Part shown: one piece after another, positions 1-12,100 of the stretch
Numbering within the stretch: the stretch's first letter is position 1
Layout: every line of letters starts with the position of its first letter
Source of the DNA: Ornithodoros turicata
Lineage: Eukaryota; Arthropoda; Arachnida; Ixodida; Argasidae
Direction: 5' to 3'
Length of the DNA: 64,000 nucleotides
NCBI RefSeq assembly: GCF_037126465.1
Contig: NW_026999456.1
Coordinates: 1-64,000 of the forward strand
Translations under genes and position numbers: made by a program
Notes under the pieces: model-generated
What the model saw: only the letters and a program-made list of their open reading frames with translations
Databases searched by the model: none
What the model was told of the DNA's origin: nothing

Positions 1-1580
1 ATGTACCAATATACCCTAGTGTGATGTGATGTGAGTAAAGAAAAAAAATGGGGATGTAAGTTTCGACGAAGTCAAACTGGCTACCCCAGTACACTTAATA
101 CAGAAAGTTCAATCTGATGATGAGATGTCCAGAGACGAACAGAGATGATAATTGAGTTCAACATGTAGGTCAAAAGTTCAAGAGCTGCGCCCAAGTTAGA
201 GTAAAGTGGCGGAATCACCGGGGGCACACACAGGACACATCACACATTCACCGTGTCATAGGATGTCCATAAGCCCGGTTGCATGCAAAAAGTCTTCAAG
301 TGCCCTTAGCGCCTTGTCGGACGAGTTAAAATATACCCTAGTATAGTCTCCAAACCAGTTCATTAGTAGTCAAACAATTCCGCTTTCGGTAATAAACATA
401 GCGCGTAGATGCTATTGAACAGCTTGACTGCATTATATTGTAATGTTTGGTGGCCATATGATGTTCTAAATTGTGGTACCACATAACATATTGGGTGACG
501 ATAATTGTGCGTGTGGCTTTTAGAATGTAGATCGATCATAGTTAGAAAATATGTGAGGTTGTTTTTTACGGCTCTCGTATAACATAGCGACAGTCTGTAG
601 TTGTACAAGTTGTGGATTTTAATTATTTCGTGCTTTTCAAATAGGTCCCTAGTTGAGTATAATGTATATTCTCTAAAGTGCGCAGGAATTTCTTTTGAAG
701 CGTTAAAAGATTCGATAGAGATATAAAACATTGTTACATATCTTATGAGAATCTATGGCACCCCACTGCATAGCATATCACATTTCTGAAAGAACACATT
801 TATAGATTTATAGCAATAATATGTGCAGGTTTGAGAACATCCTGTGAATATCCAAATATCCCGAAGTTGCGTCTCTGGGACGTTCGTGGAATGTGGAAAA
901 AGTGGGACAAACCATAGTCGCCAGGACATACATGCGACGTCTACGGGCTCTCTGCAATGATCCATGGGATAGATATCCAAACATCCAATTTGGGATATCA
1001 GGCGGACATCTCCTGGATGTCTATGGTTTACCGGGGTCTTCCACTACCAATTGCCTGGGATCGCATTGCGGGACACCATGACCACCACTGAAGTTCTACC
1101 TTATTCAGGCGAATGGACTGACTGCATCTCTCATTCGAATGGTATCTGCGGCTGCTCTCTCTCTTTCTCTGTTATCCAGTCGGAGAGGAACCGCAGCTAC
1201 CGATGTGAAAGATGTTTGGTAGGCCAAGGTTCCCAATAAAGTTTACGATTAGCCTTGGCACGGAAGCTCGTGGCGATCCTTGGTCAGGTTGCGCATTAAC
1301 TGGAGTTATGGAATAACGCACAGCTTCAGGGGCCCTGAGATGGTGTTCGATTACATAGACCCGAGACTAGGGCCTCCCAAACCTTGGAGCGGCCTGTCCA
1401 TCTGAATATCTTGTACTACTGTACTCTCGTACAAACCCCATCCGGCCGGGCCTGGAGCGTCAGAAGAACTTTTGCTCCCCACTCCAGGTTCGCCTTGACC
1501 TCCGATGTGAGCGTAACCATGCTCTCGTAAGAACCCTGATCCAGAGCTTGGTTTACGAGAGGTTTTAGAGACATTGGGTG
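1..1580. other. No gene recognised; degenerate GGACAT/ATGTCC-rich stretch
   Basis: I see no coding sequence I can support here. About 830-1035 is rich in GGACAT/GGATGTC words in both orientations, and a similar word-rich stretch lies at about 3200-3410. This looks like old subterminal repeats of a non-autonomous DNA transposon, but no clean ends are visible. The short open frames here have no recognisable domains. Confidence 0.35.
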
Positions 1581-2820
1581 ACTACATGAAAGAGCTTTGA
1601 TAGCGCGCATGCAGCAAAAACGGTTTTCATATTTCCCTTTCCAGTGATCCAGATGCTGAACTGACTGTACCCCACTGACGTACCCCGTCGGCAACAAAAG
1701 TATCATGCAGCATCGAGCTAGAGTCACTATAAATAGAGGTACAGAGTATCGGATTCCTTTTCCTCGCCGGAGCCGCCGTTCGGTGTCCGCGATTGGGCCG
1801 ATCGTGTCACGTGGTTTCTCCTTCCAAGAACGCGCCGTTCATGTTGGGTCACCACCACGCAAAACCGATTTCTTGGGTTGCGAGTTAGATCGACTGCGCA
1901 TTCTTCACCTGAGAAGGGGGAGATCAGCGTCTCATTGCTAGGCGACGCAGCCGCGCCGATACAAAATGGCGGACTCGCTGGTCGGCGTGGCTGAGTGTCG
2001 CTACTCTGCTCCCTGTTTAGTGACTCTACATCGAGCTGCTGCAGCGTGCCGCGTAGGGTCGTCATCTTGGATCGGGAGCCCATCGAGTGTCTTCCAATGT
2101 CCACTCCTGGGATGTCATTAAAGTGCCACTACCAACTATACGAACCTAATCTCGTGCCTTCAAAATCCTATCAGTTATGTTGCTGAAATCTTCTTGTCAC
2201 ACTTTACATTCCTGCAAAATGTTTTGGCTCTACGTGAGCCGAAAGCTAGAGAAAATGGTTATTATTAAGGACTCTGACGTCATGTTAGGCTCTAACGGAG
2301 CGCCTTGCTCTCATCTGGCAACGTTGTTGCACTTCGCGTACTCCGCGGGGGGGCACAGTTTCTTCACTCACAGGAGGCCCACGTGACATATCCTCCGACC
2401 GCTCCGACCATCGTGAAAACACAAAGGAGGGAGAAGACATCTCTTCCATCTTTCAATCAGCGTCACGTGACTTCACCATGTGAACCTCCCCCAGACGCCG
2501 GCGTCGTTGCTAGGAGACGAGTGCCCTCTCCAGAACATGACATCATTGCAATTTGTGGGCTTATGATTACTGCACCGCTCCTCGTGTCATCGAAACTTGT
2601 GGAGGCTCAGCAGATCTTGAAAAGCTGACGGAAATGCACAGGATTCGTACAGGATTGAAATTGTGCCTATAGAATCCTTGAGGCACCGATTTTTTTCATG
2701 GACTAAATAGGATTAACTGTGTTTTCCAGAGTCCGGAGCAGTATTGAACAAATTGTAATGCATTCTACGACAGACGCTCGTGACACAAAAGGTAATTTTC
2801 GGGAGTTTCGTTATAAGTTG

Positions 2821-2953
2821 GAAGATGAACGTCACTGACAAAGTAAGTGAGCCAGCTGTAGGACTCGAACCCACATCTTCACAATTTGAGGCTTTGTTCG
2901 TATTTGTCCTTTCTATGTTCTTCCAGCCTTAGAACATCTGTCCTCTCATGTTG
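2821..2953 (-). mobile_element. Truncated SINE-like insert, tRNA(Ala)-like family
   Basis: Copy 2 of the segmental duplication lacks this piece (empty site near 9560-9575), so it is a later insertion. The insert holds the 3' part of a tRNA-like body (gactcgaaccc, about 2852-2862) followed by a tail that also occurs in the full-length relative at 19972-20346. Flanks read gttataagttg on the left and gttatgtaagttg on the right, an imperfect target duplication. The middle of the element is deleted relative to the relative. Confidence 0.6.
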
Positions 2954-4050
2954 GTTATGTAAGTTGTTACATCTTGCAGAATATACACATATATTTTTAA
3001 GTTCGTCGGGTTGATTTATTTATTTCATCAGTTTTGCAGACGTAGGGCAAGAATAAGTAAAAATAGATCAGTGTTTGTCACGATAATAATGAAAGAAAGG
3101 GGAATAACAATTTATTCATCGAAATAAACCCTAGTTGGCAGTTTGGAGCCTGCGTGGTGTCATAATGCATGGCATCTACACTGTATTGAGGCAGACGTAT
3201 ACAGAACGTCCGACGGACATCTCTACATGTGTTTCAGACATACACCCAGTAGAGGGGAAAACATCCACCTCCGCAACGTGATCTTGACAAGCATTTGATT
3301 CGTACGTCTTTTCAGCATATAGTGGACATATCCGGACATCTTATGGACACACTAAATGTCCTAATCAAATCATCCCTTGTACGTCTAAAGGACATCTGTG
3401 CTCTACTGGGCCCTGAACTCTGTCCAGGACGTATAATAACCCTCTGCCCCTCACTCCTTCTTGCTGTCCTTTCTCTATCTGCGTTGAAGTTGAAGACACC
3501 CAACAGAAAAGAACCTGCAGCACTTGTACAGCTCCTGTCCCAAGTGTGTCGTGCTCACTTACTAGGCCACAGGTCCGTGATCTGCTGGTCCTCCGGCTGG
3601 TGTGTGTTTGTGCTGTGGCTGAACTCTGTAGGAGAGAGGTCGCATTTCCTCATGCCCATGAAGGTCCACTTACAGCAACCCTGGAGGTTTGTGCTCTACC
3701 TCAAGTTTATAGCACAGAGACACTCGTCTGTGTGTGTCCACTTGTACTGCCCCAGGTCTGGACTGTGGCTAAATTCTGTCACAGAGGTAGCACTAGCAGG
3801 GCACCTCACTCTGTGTCTGCTTGTGAGACCGCAATTTCGTGCTCTCGATGAACTCTGCAGGACAGAGATCGCACTTATAGGGCTTCTCACCTGTGTGTCT
3901 TCGCTTGTGGAACGACAGGTGAGACCCCTGGGTGAACTCTGCAGTACAGAGATCACACTTATTGGGCTTCTTGCCCATGTGTTTTCGCTTGTGATATAGT
4001 CTCGTGCCCTAGCTGAACTCTGCAGGACAGAGATCACACTTACTCTCTAC

Positions 4051-5075
4051 TCACACGAGTCAGTTTTCTGCCGGCTGACGCTCGGGCGTCAGGGAACGTC
4101 ACCGCTCTCTGGTGCCACGTGACCGGCGCTCTTCGCCACGTCACCATTTTCTGATCTCCGGAGCGGCAATCGGAGTCAGCCAGATATCTTGTCCTCCCGG
4201 CACAGATTCTGACGACCGACTGTGTCTGCTGCCGGCAGAAGGAGAAGGTGACGCAACGGATACTTATCGTGCTTGCTTTTTATTTCATCAGGATTGTTCT
4301 GCGTGTGTCCCATACAACGGCATTCACTGTACTATGGCAAATTCTGAATTGAAACGCCAACGATGCTTGGCTTTACCGCAAAAGTGGTGCAATGACACAC
4401 TGGCGCAGCAGCTTCGGAACAATTATGCAATATATAGATAGATACCTACAATGTAGTGTTGCATAGTAAGCTTTTTCTCTACGTGAGACGAAACAGGCAC
4501 GGAATACAAGCATGAATTTTATAAACCCGTATATTTCTTTCGCTGGACAGGCGTTGACTACACATAATCGTTCGCATGCACGTCTCCAATACATGTATAA
4601 AAACATAATAATTGGAAGCTACTCGTCCTACCGAAAGGAAAAGAAAAGTTGATCTGATTTAATTTAATTAATTATTGACTACCTGTAGTTCGACACCACA
4701 GCTTCATCGCCAATCCATCACTTGTCGGCACGCTGTCGCGCCTATATTGATGCGCCTATTCTCAAAATACTCCAACAGGCGTTTGGGTCGTCCACATGGA
4801 GATTTGGGTTAATGCTGTTTTACATTCCGTAGCGCTTCTTCGGAATCTATTCTTTGTCCCCTATCCTGTCCCATCCGGTCCATCCTACGCTAGACACAGA
4901 CGATATGCAATCGCGAATACAGAAGGGATCGGAAAACTGACAGCCGCCGGGAAAAGGACTCGTGTGAATGCTAGAGAATGAGCGGGCGTCTTCAGACGCC
5001 TAGTGACCTCGTTTATCTCGGATATCCTCTCACTCCTTCCCGACTTGCAGCCGGCAGAAAACTGACTCGTGTGGA
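4051..5075. mobile_element. 1.0-kb DNA transposon with about 26-bp inverted ends inside exon A
   Basis: The left end reads tcacacgagtcagttttctg and the right end is its reverse complement with one extra base, giving terminal inverted repeats of about 26 bp. The flanks share tac (4048-4050 and 5076-5078), a possible 3-bp target duplication. A second partial copy of the right end lies near 4940-4972. No transposase is visible, so it is non-autonomous. Homology to exon B on both flanks shows the insertion is in a TGEKPYK finger linker. The superfamily is not determined. Confidence 0.7.
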
Positions 5076-6116
5076 TACAGGGTTACAGGGCTTCTCGCCT
5101 GTGTGTTTTCGCATGTGATATGACAGCCTCTTCATGTGTGAACTCCAATGGGCAGACATTGCACTTGTATGGCTTCTTTCCCGTGTGTGTTCGCCTGTGA
5201 GACCGCAGGCCCGCCCTCTCGCTGAACTCTGCAGGACAGAGATCACACTTATGGGGCTTGCCTCCCATGTGCGTCCCCTTGTGGCGCAACAGCATCTCGC
5301 TGCGGCTGAACTCCGCAGGGCAGACGTCACACTTGTATGGCTTCTCTCCCATGTGTGTTCTCCTGTGACGCTGCAAGTCGTGCCTCCTGTTGAACTCTGC
5401 AGGACAGATATCGCACTTATGGGGCTTATCGCCCATGTGTGTCCGCTTGTGGACATACAGGCTAGAGCTATGACTGAACCCTGCAGGACAGAGGTCACAC
5501 TTATAGGCCTTCTCGCCTGTATGTTTCTGCTTGTGATACTTCAGCATCGCGCTTTGCCTGAACTGTGCAGGACAGAAGGTGCACTGGTATAGCCCCTCAC
5601 TCATGTGTGCTTTCTTGTGATTGCGCAGCTTGTACCTCTTGTTGAACTCAAAACCACAGAGATCACACCTGAAGCTCTTCTTGCCCACGAGCGTGCGCTT
5701 GCGACGCTGCAGGCACATACTGTGGCTGGACTCTGCAGGGCTGAGATTGCACTCGTGTGCGCTCAATGCGCATGCAGGTGCACTTACGTTCGACTTCTGC
5801 GAGCCTGGTCCCGTGCAATGTCTTGCGTGCACTCGCAGAGTTGATGCATGACGGAATGTCACTGAACACTTGTCGCAGGTAAGTGTCTTTGTTTTGTGAG
5901 TTTTGGCATGAACCTCCAAGTGGCCAGTGTCGATGCATGCGGCTAAACAAATGTTGGACTTATAAAGCCTGTCTTCCTCATGTCCGAACGTCGATGACTT
6001 GCTTGCCACTTGAGTCTCGCTCTGGTCTGAAGATTGCTCTGTGGGTCGACCGTCAGTGATGACTAGTGCATAGTTTGTGCACTGTGGTTCAACTGTTGTT
6101 GTGCCGATCTCGAACT

Positions 6117-6413
6117 TTTTTTTATTTTTTTTTATAATTGGGTGTTTACGTCGCGAGACAACTGAGATCATGAGCGACGCCACAGCGGTCGGTCTGTGGA
6201 TTGCTTTTGCCCACCTGAGGGTTCTTTAACGTGCAATGAAAGCTCATTACACGGCACCCCGATTTAACGTCCCTCGCGGAAGACGGCGTGTCTAAGCAAC
6301 TTGTACCCTGCCACCAAGTTGCTGGCGTCCTGGCCGGGTTCGAACCCGCGATCTCGGGATCAGAAGGCGAACACGCTACCGACTGAGCCACCGAGGCCGG
6401 TCGATCTCGAACT
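6117..6413 (-). mobile_element. tRNA-derived SINE with 12-bp target-site duplication
   Basis: Read on the minus strand, the element starts at 6401 with a tRNA-like head: an A-box-like tggctcagtcggtagcg and a B box cgggttcgaacccg (6335-6348). A non-tRNA body follows and ends in an A-rich tail (6117-6136). The 12-bp sequence cgatctcgaact occurs at 6105-6116 and again at 6402-6413, flanking the body; the feature span includes the second copy. The design resembles tRNA-derived tick SINEs such as Ruka, from memory and unverified. The added length is 297 nt, a multiple of 3, but the SINE brings an in-frame TAG at 6376-6378. Confidence 0.88.
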
Positions 6414-7560
6414 GTGCACTTGAAGAGGAGAGACCTGAAGATGCGTGATCGCAGGTGCCTCTGAGCTCGTCCTTGACGTGAAGCCAACCGCTGCTTTCTT
6501 TTGCTCCTGAAATTGCAGAATGTGGACATTGAGAGCACAGACAGTTTTTGTAGTTGACTGACGTAAGCATAATGTTTGCTCACGGAACTAAGGCACAATA
6601 CACTCCAAAAAATGTAGGGTTATATTAGAGGCCACATTATTTACGAGAGAGCGAAACCAAACAGTCATCTACCATTCATCCCACCCTCTCCCAGCAAAGA
6701 ACGGCAGTATCGTCAAAAATTTGTTTTTCTTGCATTGTGCAGGGCCCAGTTTTTACACTCCGTCAGCGGAGCCCCAACGACTCGGGTCTATCACTCGACA
6801 CTGAGTGGGCAGTCTCTACCGCACGCTGGCGGATGTTCAGCCGTCTACGAGAGCCAGCAGGGTTGGTATGAAACGGCGTTTCGCTTCCGCTATTTGCAGG
6901 TTTCACGCTATGTGGTGGTAACCCTTCTATTTTTGCTTCGCGCGAACAACGTTTGCCAACCGAAATTCTAACGAGGCCACCCACCCTTACCAAGCAACAA
7001 CCACGACAGTGCCCGAGGCAGGGCTGCTCAGTGTTCCTTAAAGATTTATACCACACCCATGCCACCCAGGGGACGTACTACCATATATCAGTTACATTTA
7101 GGTTAGGTTCCTATATTAATGGCATGTTCCCAGTTCAATCCCAGTTACTATATTAATGGCATGGCTCGCACTCTGCAAAGTACATGTTGGAGGGAGGTGG
7201 TCAGCATGAAGGCAGTGCAGTATGTACTAACTCTCGGTACAACAAGTACTCCTCGTGTTTTAGATGCTGATGACTTAGATGTAGATCGTGTTTAGATGTT
7301 AATGTTGGATTTTCTCCGCCAGAGACAAAAGCAAAAATTAAAACACAAGTAACGTTGGTTAAGGTATAGCTAGGTGTATGTGGAATGGGTCATGAAGAAT
7401 AAGAGGGTGTTGACGAGGCTACAGGATTATAAACTCTACTTGCATGACTCTATCAACAGCGAGTTGCGAAAAAGGCGCTGGCTAGATGCGGGTTGCCCGG
7501 GGCAACTGCAGCGACACTCCCAAAGTGATCCTTCAAGGAATCCTTTCCCAAATTTCTTGG

Positions 7561-8367
7561 AATCAACGGACCGCTCGCAGGCTGGTGCCACACTGACACA
7601 GCTGTGGAACATCTATTTTGGAGATGGATATAGTACACGTATACGTTGCCTTGGGGAGTTTCATCTGCCTCGAAACCTAGCACTATTTCTTCGTGGTACG
7701 CTCATGGGAATTCTCCGAACAGCTCAGATCGGAACATCTCCAGTTCTGGAAAACCTAACGAACGCCAAGCCAGTGTCCGTTGTGCACATTTTTCTGCATA
7801 TTCGCATTGGTCAATCACTTCTATATTCTATTGGTCATTTACGTCGTGACACCCCAGCCTCGCCCAAACATAGTTGCGGGCTCCGTCACCGACAAAGAAT
7901 AAGAGTTGAAAAAATCTGCTTCTGAAGCACCAAACCAGAAACCAGATGCTGCATGAAAACGAGAATGTGTATGTACACCTTGTCTGAGATCTTACTTCGT
8001 CAGGCACCCCATCTTGTCAGCACCATTTCGCTCTTGTCGACATAATTTGTGGAGTAGAACATGCGATTCTTGGAACCGAGAAACACTGCTCCTGTACACA
8101 GTATGCCAGTACCATTGCATATAATCAAAAATACAAAGAGCGGAAGTGAGCAAAAAAAAAATTCCCGGTTTCACTCTTTTCACGGTCCGCACAGATGGTG
8201 CATGCTTGCAGCACTGGGATATACAGTACAAGACAGGTAACATGATGGTGTAGACATATTGAAGCAATTTAATGCGGGACACCAAACTAACAGCATGCTC
8301 ACAGGTGGCTGTACAGACGCCGCCGTGTGGCAGCGCAACCTCACCCTGACATACCTGCTATTATAGG
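7561..8367. other. No gene recognised
   Basis: This stretch lies between the first segmental duplication copy and an inverted-repeat element. It has short open frames without domain signatures and no splice-flanked coding segment that I can support. Just before it, the words ctatattaatggcatg occur twice (about 7111 and 7147), a small direct repeat. Confidence 0.4.
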
Positions 8368-9170
8368 TTTTTTTTTTTCGATTCAGATTTTTCATTAAAA
8401 AAACTAAGGGCTATAGACATCCAGATTTCACTACCATCATCTTTGGGTAGGCAGAAGATCTTGGCCATCTGTTGTTCAACCGTCGAAATACTAATTACCT
8501 AAAAATCGTTAGTCAACTTTTTAATTACAAAGGCTACGAAGCTGCCCCAACGATAACATCTCTTCCATTCGGTCACCTGATATCACCGCCGTTTCCCGAA
8601 CGGAAATCCGTTCGATAGATTCTCCGAAAAAAATTCGTGAAGGAAGACCATTTTTTCTTTACTTTGTTCATTGGCGGATATTCGGATACGCGTCTTTCCT
8701 TCACCCCCAATGTGAGAGGGTGAAAGGGCACACTATCGCCACTTGCATCCTCAAAAAAAGATTAAAGGGAAACAGAAAATGCAACCCAAGATAAGGGAGT
8801 TCCGATAGCGTCACCCGATATATTTGTTTTTGGTTTGTTTCCGCCAAGAAAGCTCATCTTTGACGCCCATGAGGTGGCACTGTGCTCCTTCACCTTCTCA
8901 CACTGGGGGTGAAGGAAAGACGCGTCTCAGAAGGTGCGCAATGAACAAATTAAAGAAAAAAAAACGGTGTTCCTTTACGAATTTTGGAAAATTGGGACAA
9001 CTTCGTAGCTTTCATAATTAAAAAGTTAACGATTTTTAGGTAATTGGTCATTCAACGGCTGAGCAACATATGGCTAAGAACGTCCACCGGCCCAGAGACG
9101 ACAGAAGTGAAAACAGGATGTCTATAGCCTTTAGTTTTTTTTAATGAAAACTGTATTGAAAAAAAAAGAA
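8368..9170. mobile_element. Foldback DNA element with long inverted arms
   Basis: The left arm (about 8370-8730) and right arm (about 8870-9168) are inverted copies. The outer parts read ttcattaaaaaaactaaggg and, inverted, ttcattaaaaaaaactaaag, and the match continues through actaattacctaaaaatcgt to a shared gacgcgtctttccttcaccc block. The left arm holds about 90 extra bases (about 8550-8640). No transposase frame is visible. Poly-T/poly-A tracts mark the ends, so the target duplication is unclear. Confidence 0.75.
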
Positions 9171-9199
9171 AAAAGACACCCTGTCTATACGATCCAACA

Positions 9200-12100
9200 A
9201 CTTGCAACTAAATATTGTGTGCATGCGAAAGTGCTTCACACACAGCACAAACAGTTCTCCTCCTTCCCTCTCAAGTGATCCAGATGTTGAAGTAGCTGAA
9301 TCCCATCTATGATGAATTATACCCCCATCGGCAACAAAAACATCATGCACTTTCGAGGTCAACAACAGGGGAAGTGTGCTGATATGCCGTCAGGTAGTGA
9401 AGCATAGCCACCCAGGGCCATCGTCTTTCGCAAGTTTTGATCTCTCGTACCCCTACACGAGCGTCTCTCAATGATCACTATATAGTGATGTCATTAACAA
9501 ATTGTAATGCATTCCAGAACAGATGATCGCGACCGAAAAGGTAATTCTCAGGATTTTAGTTAAAAGTTGTTACATTTTGCAAAATTACTCTTTTATTTCA
9601 ATGGTTTAGCAAAGTGAGGCCATAAAATAAGTAAAAAAGGTGTGTCTGTCACAGGGATAATGAAAAGGGAACAGGAATTTTGCTCGTGGAAATAAAGGAT
9701 ATAAAGCTGGGTTGGCATTTCACACCTGTGTGATGTCCTTTCCATGTTTGTTCCTTGGCACTGGGTACGGTGTTTGAGATTTCACATCCATCACCACCCA
9801 ATCCAGCACCAATTCAACTCCCATCAACCTCCGTCTGTTCATGTGCTCGAGTCTCAAGTGAAACATCCAAAGAGAAGAATCAGGAGAAGCAAACAAAAGA
9901 AAATAAGATACGCTGGGCATACAGATAGAATCTCTACAGCCTTTCCCCCCTGCGCCATGCCATGTGCTCCTTTAGGTCGAAAGGTTTAAGGACATGCAAC
10001 AGAACAGACACTTGGATGCTTTCTCTCTTTCATGTGGTCGTGTTGACTGCAGTTGTACAGCTTCTATCCAAGTGTGTCATGCCTACTTATGAAGCCACAC
10101 GTCCATGCTCTGCTGGTCCTCTGGCTTGTGTGTGTATGTGTGTGCTGTGGTTGAACTCTGCAGGACAGAGGCTCCACCTCTTCACACCCATATAAGTCCA
10201 CCTATGGTATCACTGGGCGTCTGTGCTCTGGTTCAAGTTCGCAAGACAGAATGCTCTTGTATGGCTTCTCGACCATGTGTGTCCACTTGTATTGCCCCAG
10301 GTCTGGACTGTGGCTAAATTCTGTCGGACAGCGATCGCACTAGCAGTGCACCTCGCTAATATGTGTCTGCTTGTGACACCGCAATTTCGTGCTGCCGGTG
10401 AACTCTGCAGGACAGAGGTCGCACTTATAGGGCTCCTCGCCAGTGTGTTTTCGCTTGTGATACCGCAGCTTCGTGCTCTCGATGAACTCTGCAGGACAGA
10501 GATCACACTTGTAGGGCTTCTCGCCCATGTGTATCCGCCTGTGGCGTGATAGGTTTCCGCTACTGCTGAACTCTGCAGTACAGAGATCGCACCTATGGGG
10601 CTTCTCTCCCGTGTGTGTCCGCTTGTGACTCAATAGGATCGAGCTACGGCTAAACTCTGCTGTACAGATGTCACACTTATAGGGCTTCTCGCCTGTGTGT
10701 TTTCGCTTGTGATATGACAGACTCGTAATGTGGTTGAACTCCGCAGGGCAGACATTGCACTTGTATGGCTTCTCTCCCGTGTGTGTTCGCCTGTGGCACT
10801 GTAGGCCCGTCTTGTTGCCGAACTGCAGGACACAGGTCGCACTTATGGGGCTTGTTGCCCATGTGCGTCCACTTGTGGCGCAACAGGCTTGAGCTACGGC
10901 TGAACGCTGCAATGCAGACGTCACACTTATATGGCTTCTCTCCCGTGTGTGATCTCCTGTGACACTGCAGGGTGTCCCTCTTCTTAAACTCTGCGGGACA
11001 AAGATCGCACTTATTGGGCTTCACATCTCTGTGCGTCCCCCTGTGGTCATAGAGGCTAGAGCTAAGGCTGAATTCTGCAGAACAGAGGTCACACTTATAG
11101 GGCTTCTCGCCTGTATGTCTTTGCTTGTGACATTTCAGGATTGTGCTATGCCCAAACTGTGCAGGACAGAGGTTGCACTTGTATGGCCTCTGACTCGTGT
11201 GTGTTCTCTTGTGATCATGCAGCTTCTCACTGTTGCTGAACTCTGCAGGGCACAGATTGCATTTGTAACGTTTCACGCTTGTGTGCTTTCTTTTGTGACG
11301 GCACAGGCTCGTGTAATGGCCGAACTCTGCAGGACAGAGATCACACCTGTAGCGCTTCTTGCCCATGTGTGTCTGCTTGTGATGCCGCAGGCACATAGTG
11401 TGGCTGGACTCTGCAGGGGTGAGATTGCACTTGGATGCGCTCGATGCGCATGCAAATGCACATATCTTGGATTTGTGCAAGCTTACTCCCATGGAATGTT
11501 TTGCATGGACTTGCAGAGTTGATGCATGACTGATTGCCGCGGAGCACATGTCAGAGGTAAATGTCTTTGTTTTGTGAGGTTTGAGATCATCTTCCAAGAG
11601 CCCAGTGTCAATGCATGTAGCCAAACCAACACTGCACTTATAAAGCCTGTCTTTCTCATGTCCGAACGTCGATGACTTGCCCGCCACTTGGGTCTCGCTC
11701 TGGTCTGAAGATTGCTCTGTGGGTCGACCGTCAAGAGTGACTAGTGCAACGTTTTCGAACAGCGGTTCAACTGTTGTTGTGCTGGTCTCAAACTGTGCAC
11801 TGGAAGAGGTCCAACCTGAAGATGCGTGATCGCAACTGCTTCTGAGCTCGTCCTTAATGTGAAGCCCACCACTGCTTTCTTTCGCTCCTGAAATTTCAGA
11901 ATGTGGACTTTGAGAGCGCGGACAGTTTTTGTAGTTGACTGACGTAAGCATAGAGTTTGCTCACAGAACTAAGGCACAATATTGCACAAAAATATAGAGC
12001 GATATCAGAGGCCACATTATTTACGAGAGAGCGAAACCAAACAGTCATCTACCATTCATCCCACCCTCTCCCAGCAACGAACGGCAGCATCGTCAAAAAT

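Larger units (their letters stand above)
3793..6506 (-). pseudogene. C2H2 zinc-finger terminal exon A, disrupted
   Basis: On the minus strand a splice acceptor (aattgcag) at 6507-6509 precedes an exon starting at 6506 in phase 1. The first part encodes GAKESSGWLHVKDELRG, matching exon B. The frame enters a SINE and meets TAG at 6376-6378. Homology resumes at about 6104 and runs to 5140 with degenerate N-terminal fingers, then six canonical C2H2 fingers (linker TGEKP type). A 2-nt loss near 5140 then shifts frame. An inverted-repeat element (4051-5075) cuts the next linker. The remaining C-terminal fingers (4037-3793) contain an in-frame TAG near 4007 and end like exon B (KLRSHKQT then SEVPC, stop). 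The 366-residue open stretch 6183-5083 starts at a GTG inside the SINE and is not a native start. Similar exons encode nuclear DNA-binding regulators; this copy is probably dead. Confidence 0.8.
1590..7560. repeat. Segmental duplication, copy 1 (contains finger exon A)
   Basis: This block matches 9200-12850 in the same order and orientation. Paired stretches include 1600-1720 with 9215-9360, 2745-3180 with 9495-9720, 3530-4037 with 10050-10520, the zinc-finger exon, and 6600-7560 with 11970-12850. Both copies keep the sequence upstream of the finger exon, for example a shared run near 6630-6710 and 12010-12090. Copy 1 differs by later insertions: a SINE-like piece at 2821-2953, an inverted-repeat element at 4051-5075 and a SINE at 6117-6413. 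Confidence 0.75.

Noticed and set aside
5083..6183. 366-residue frame as an intact zinc-finger gene
   Set aside because: It opens at a GTG inside a SINE, and homology with exon B shows the native leader lies upstream at 6414-6506. The C-terminal end is a frameshift product.
6335..6401. Functional tRNA gene
   Set aside because: A and B boxes are present, but the sequence continues into a SINE body and A-rich tail within target duplications.
7100..7116. TTAGG telomere-like sequence
   Set aside because: Only two imperfect units (ttaggttaggtt); chance is sufficient.
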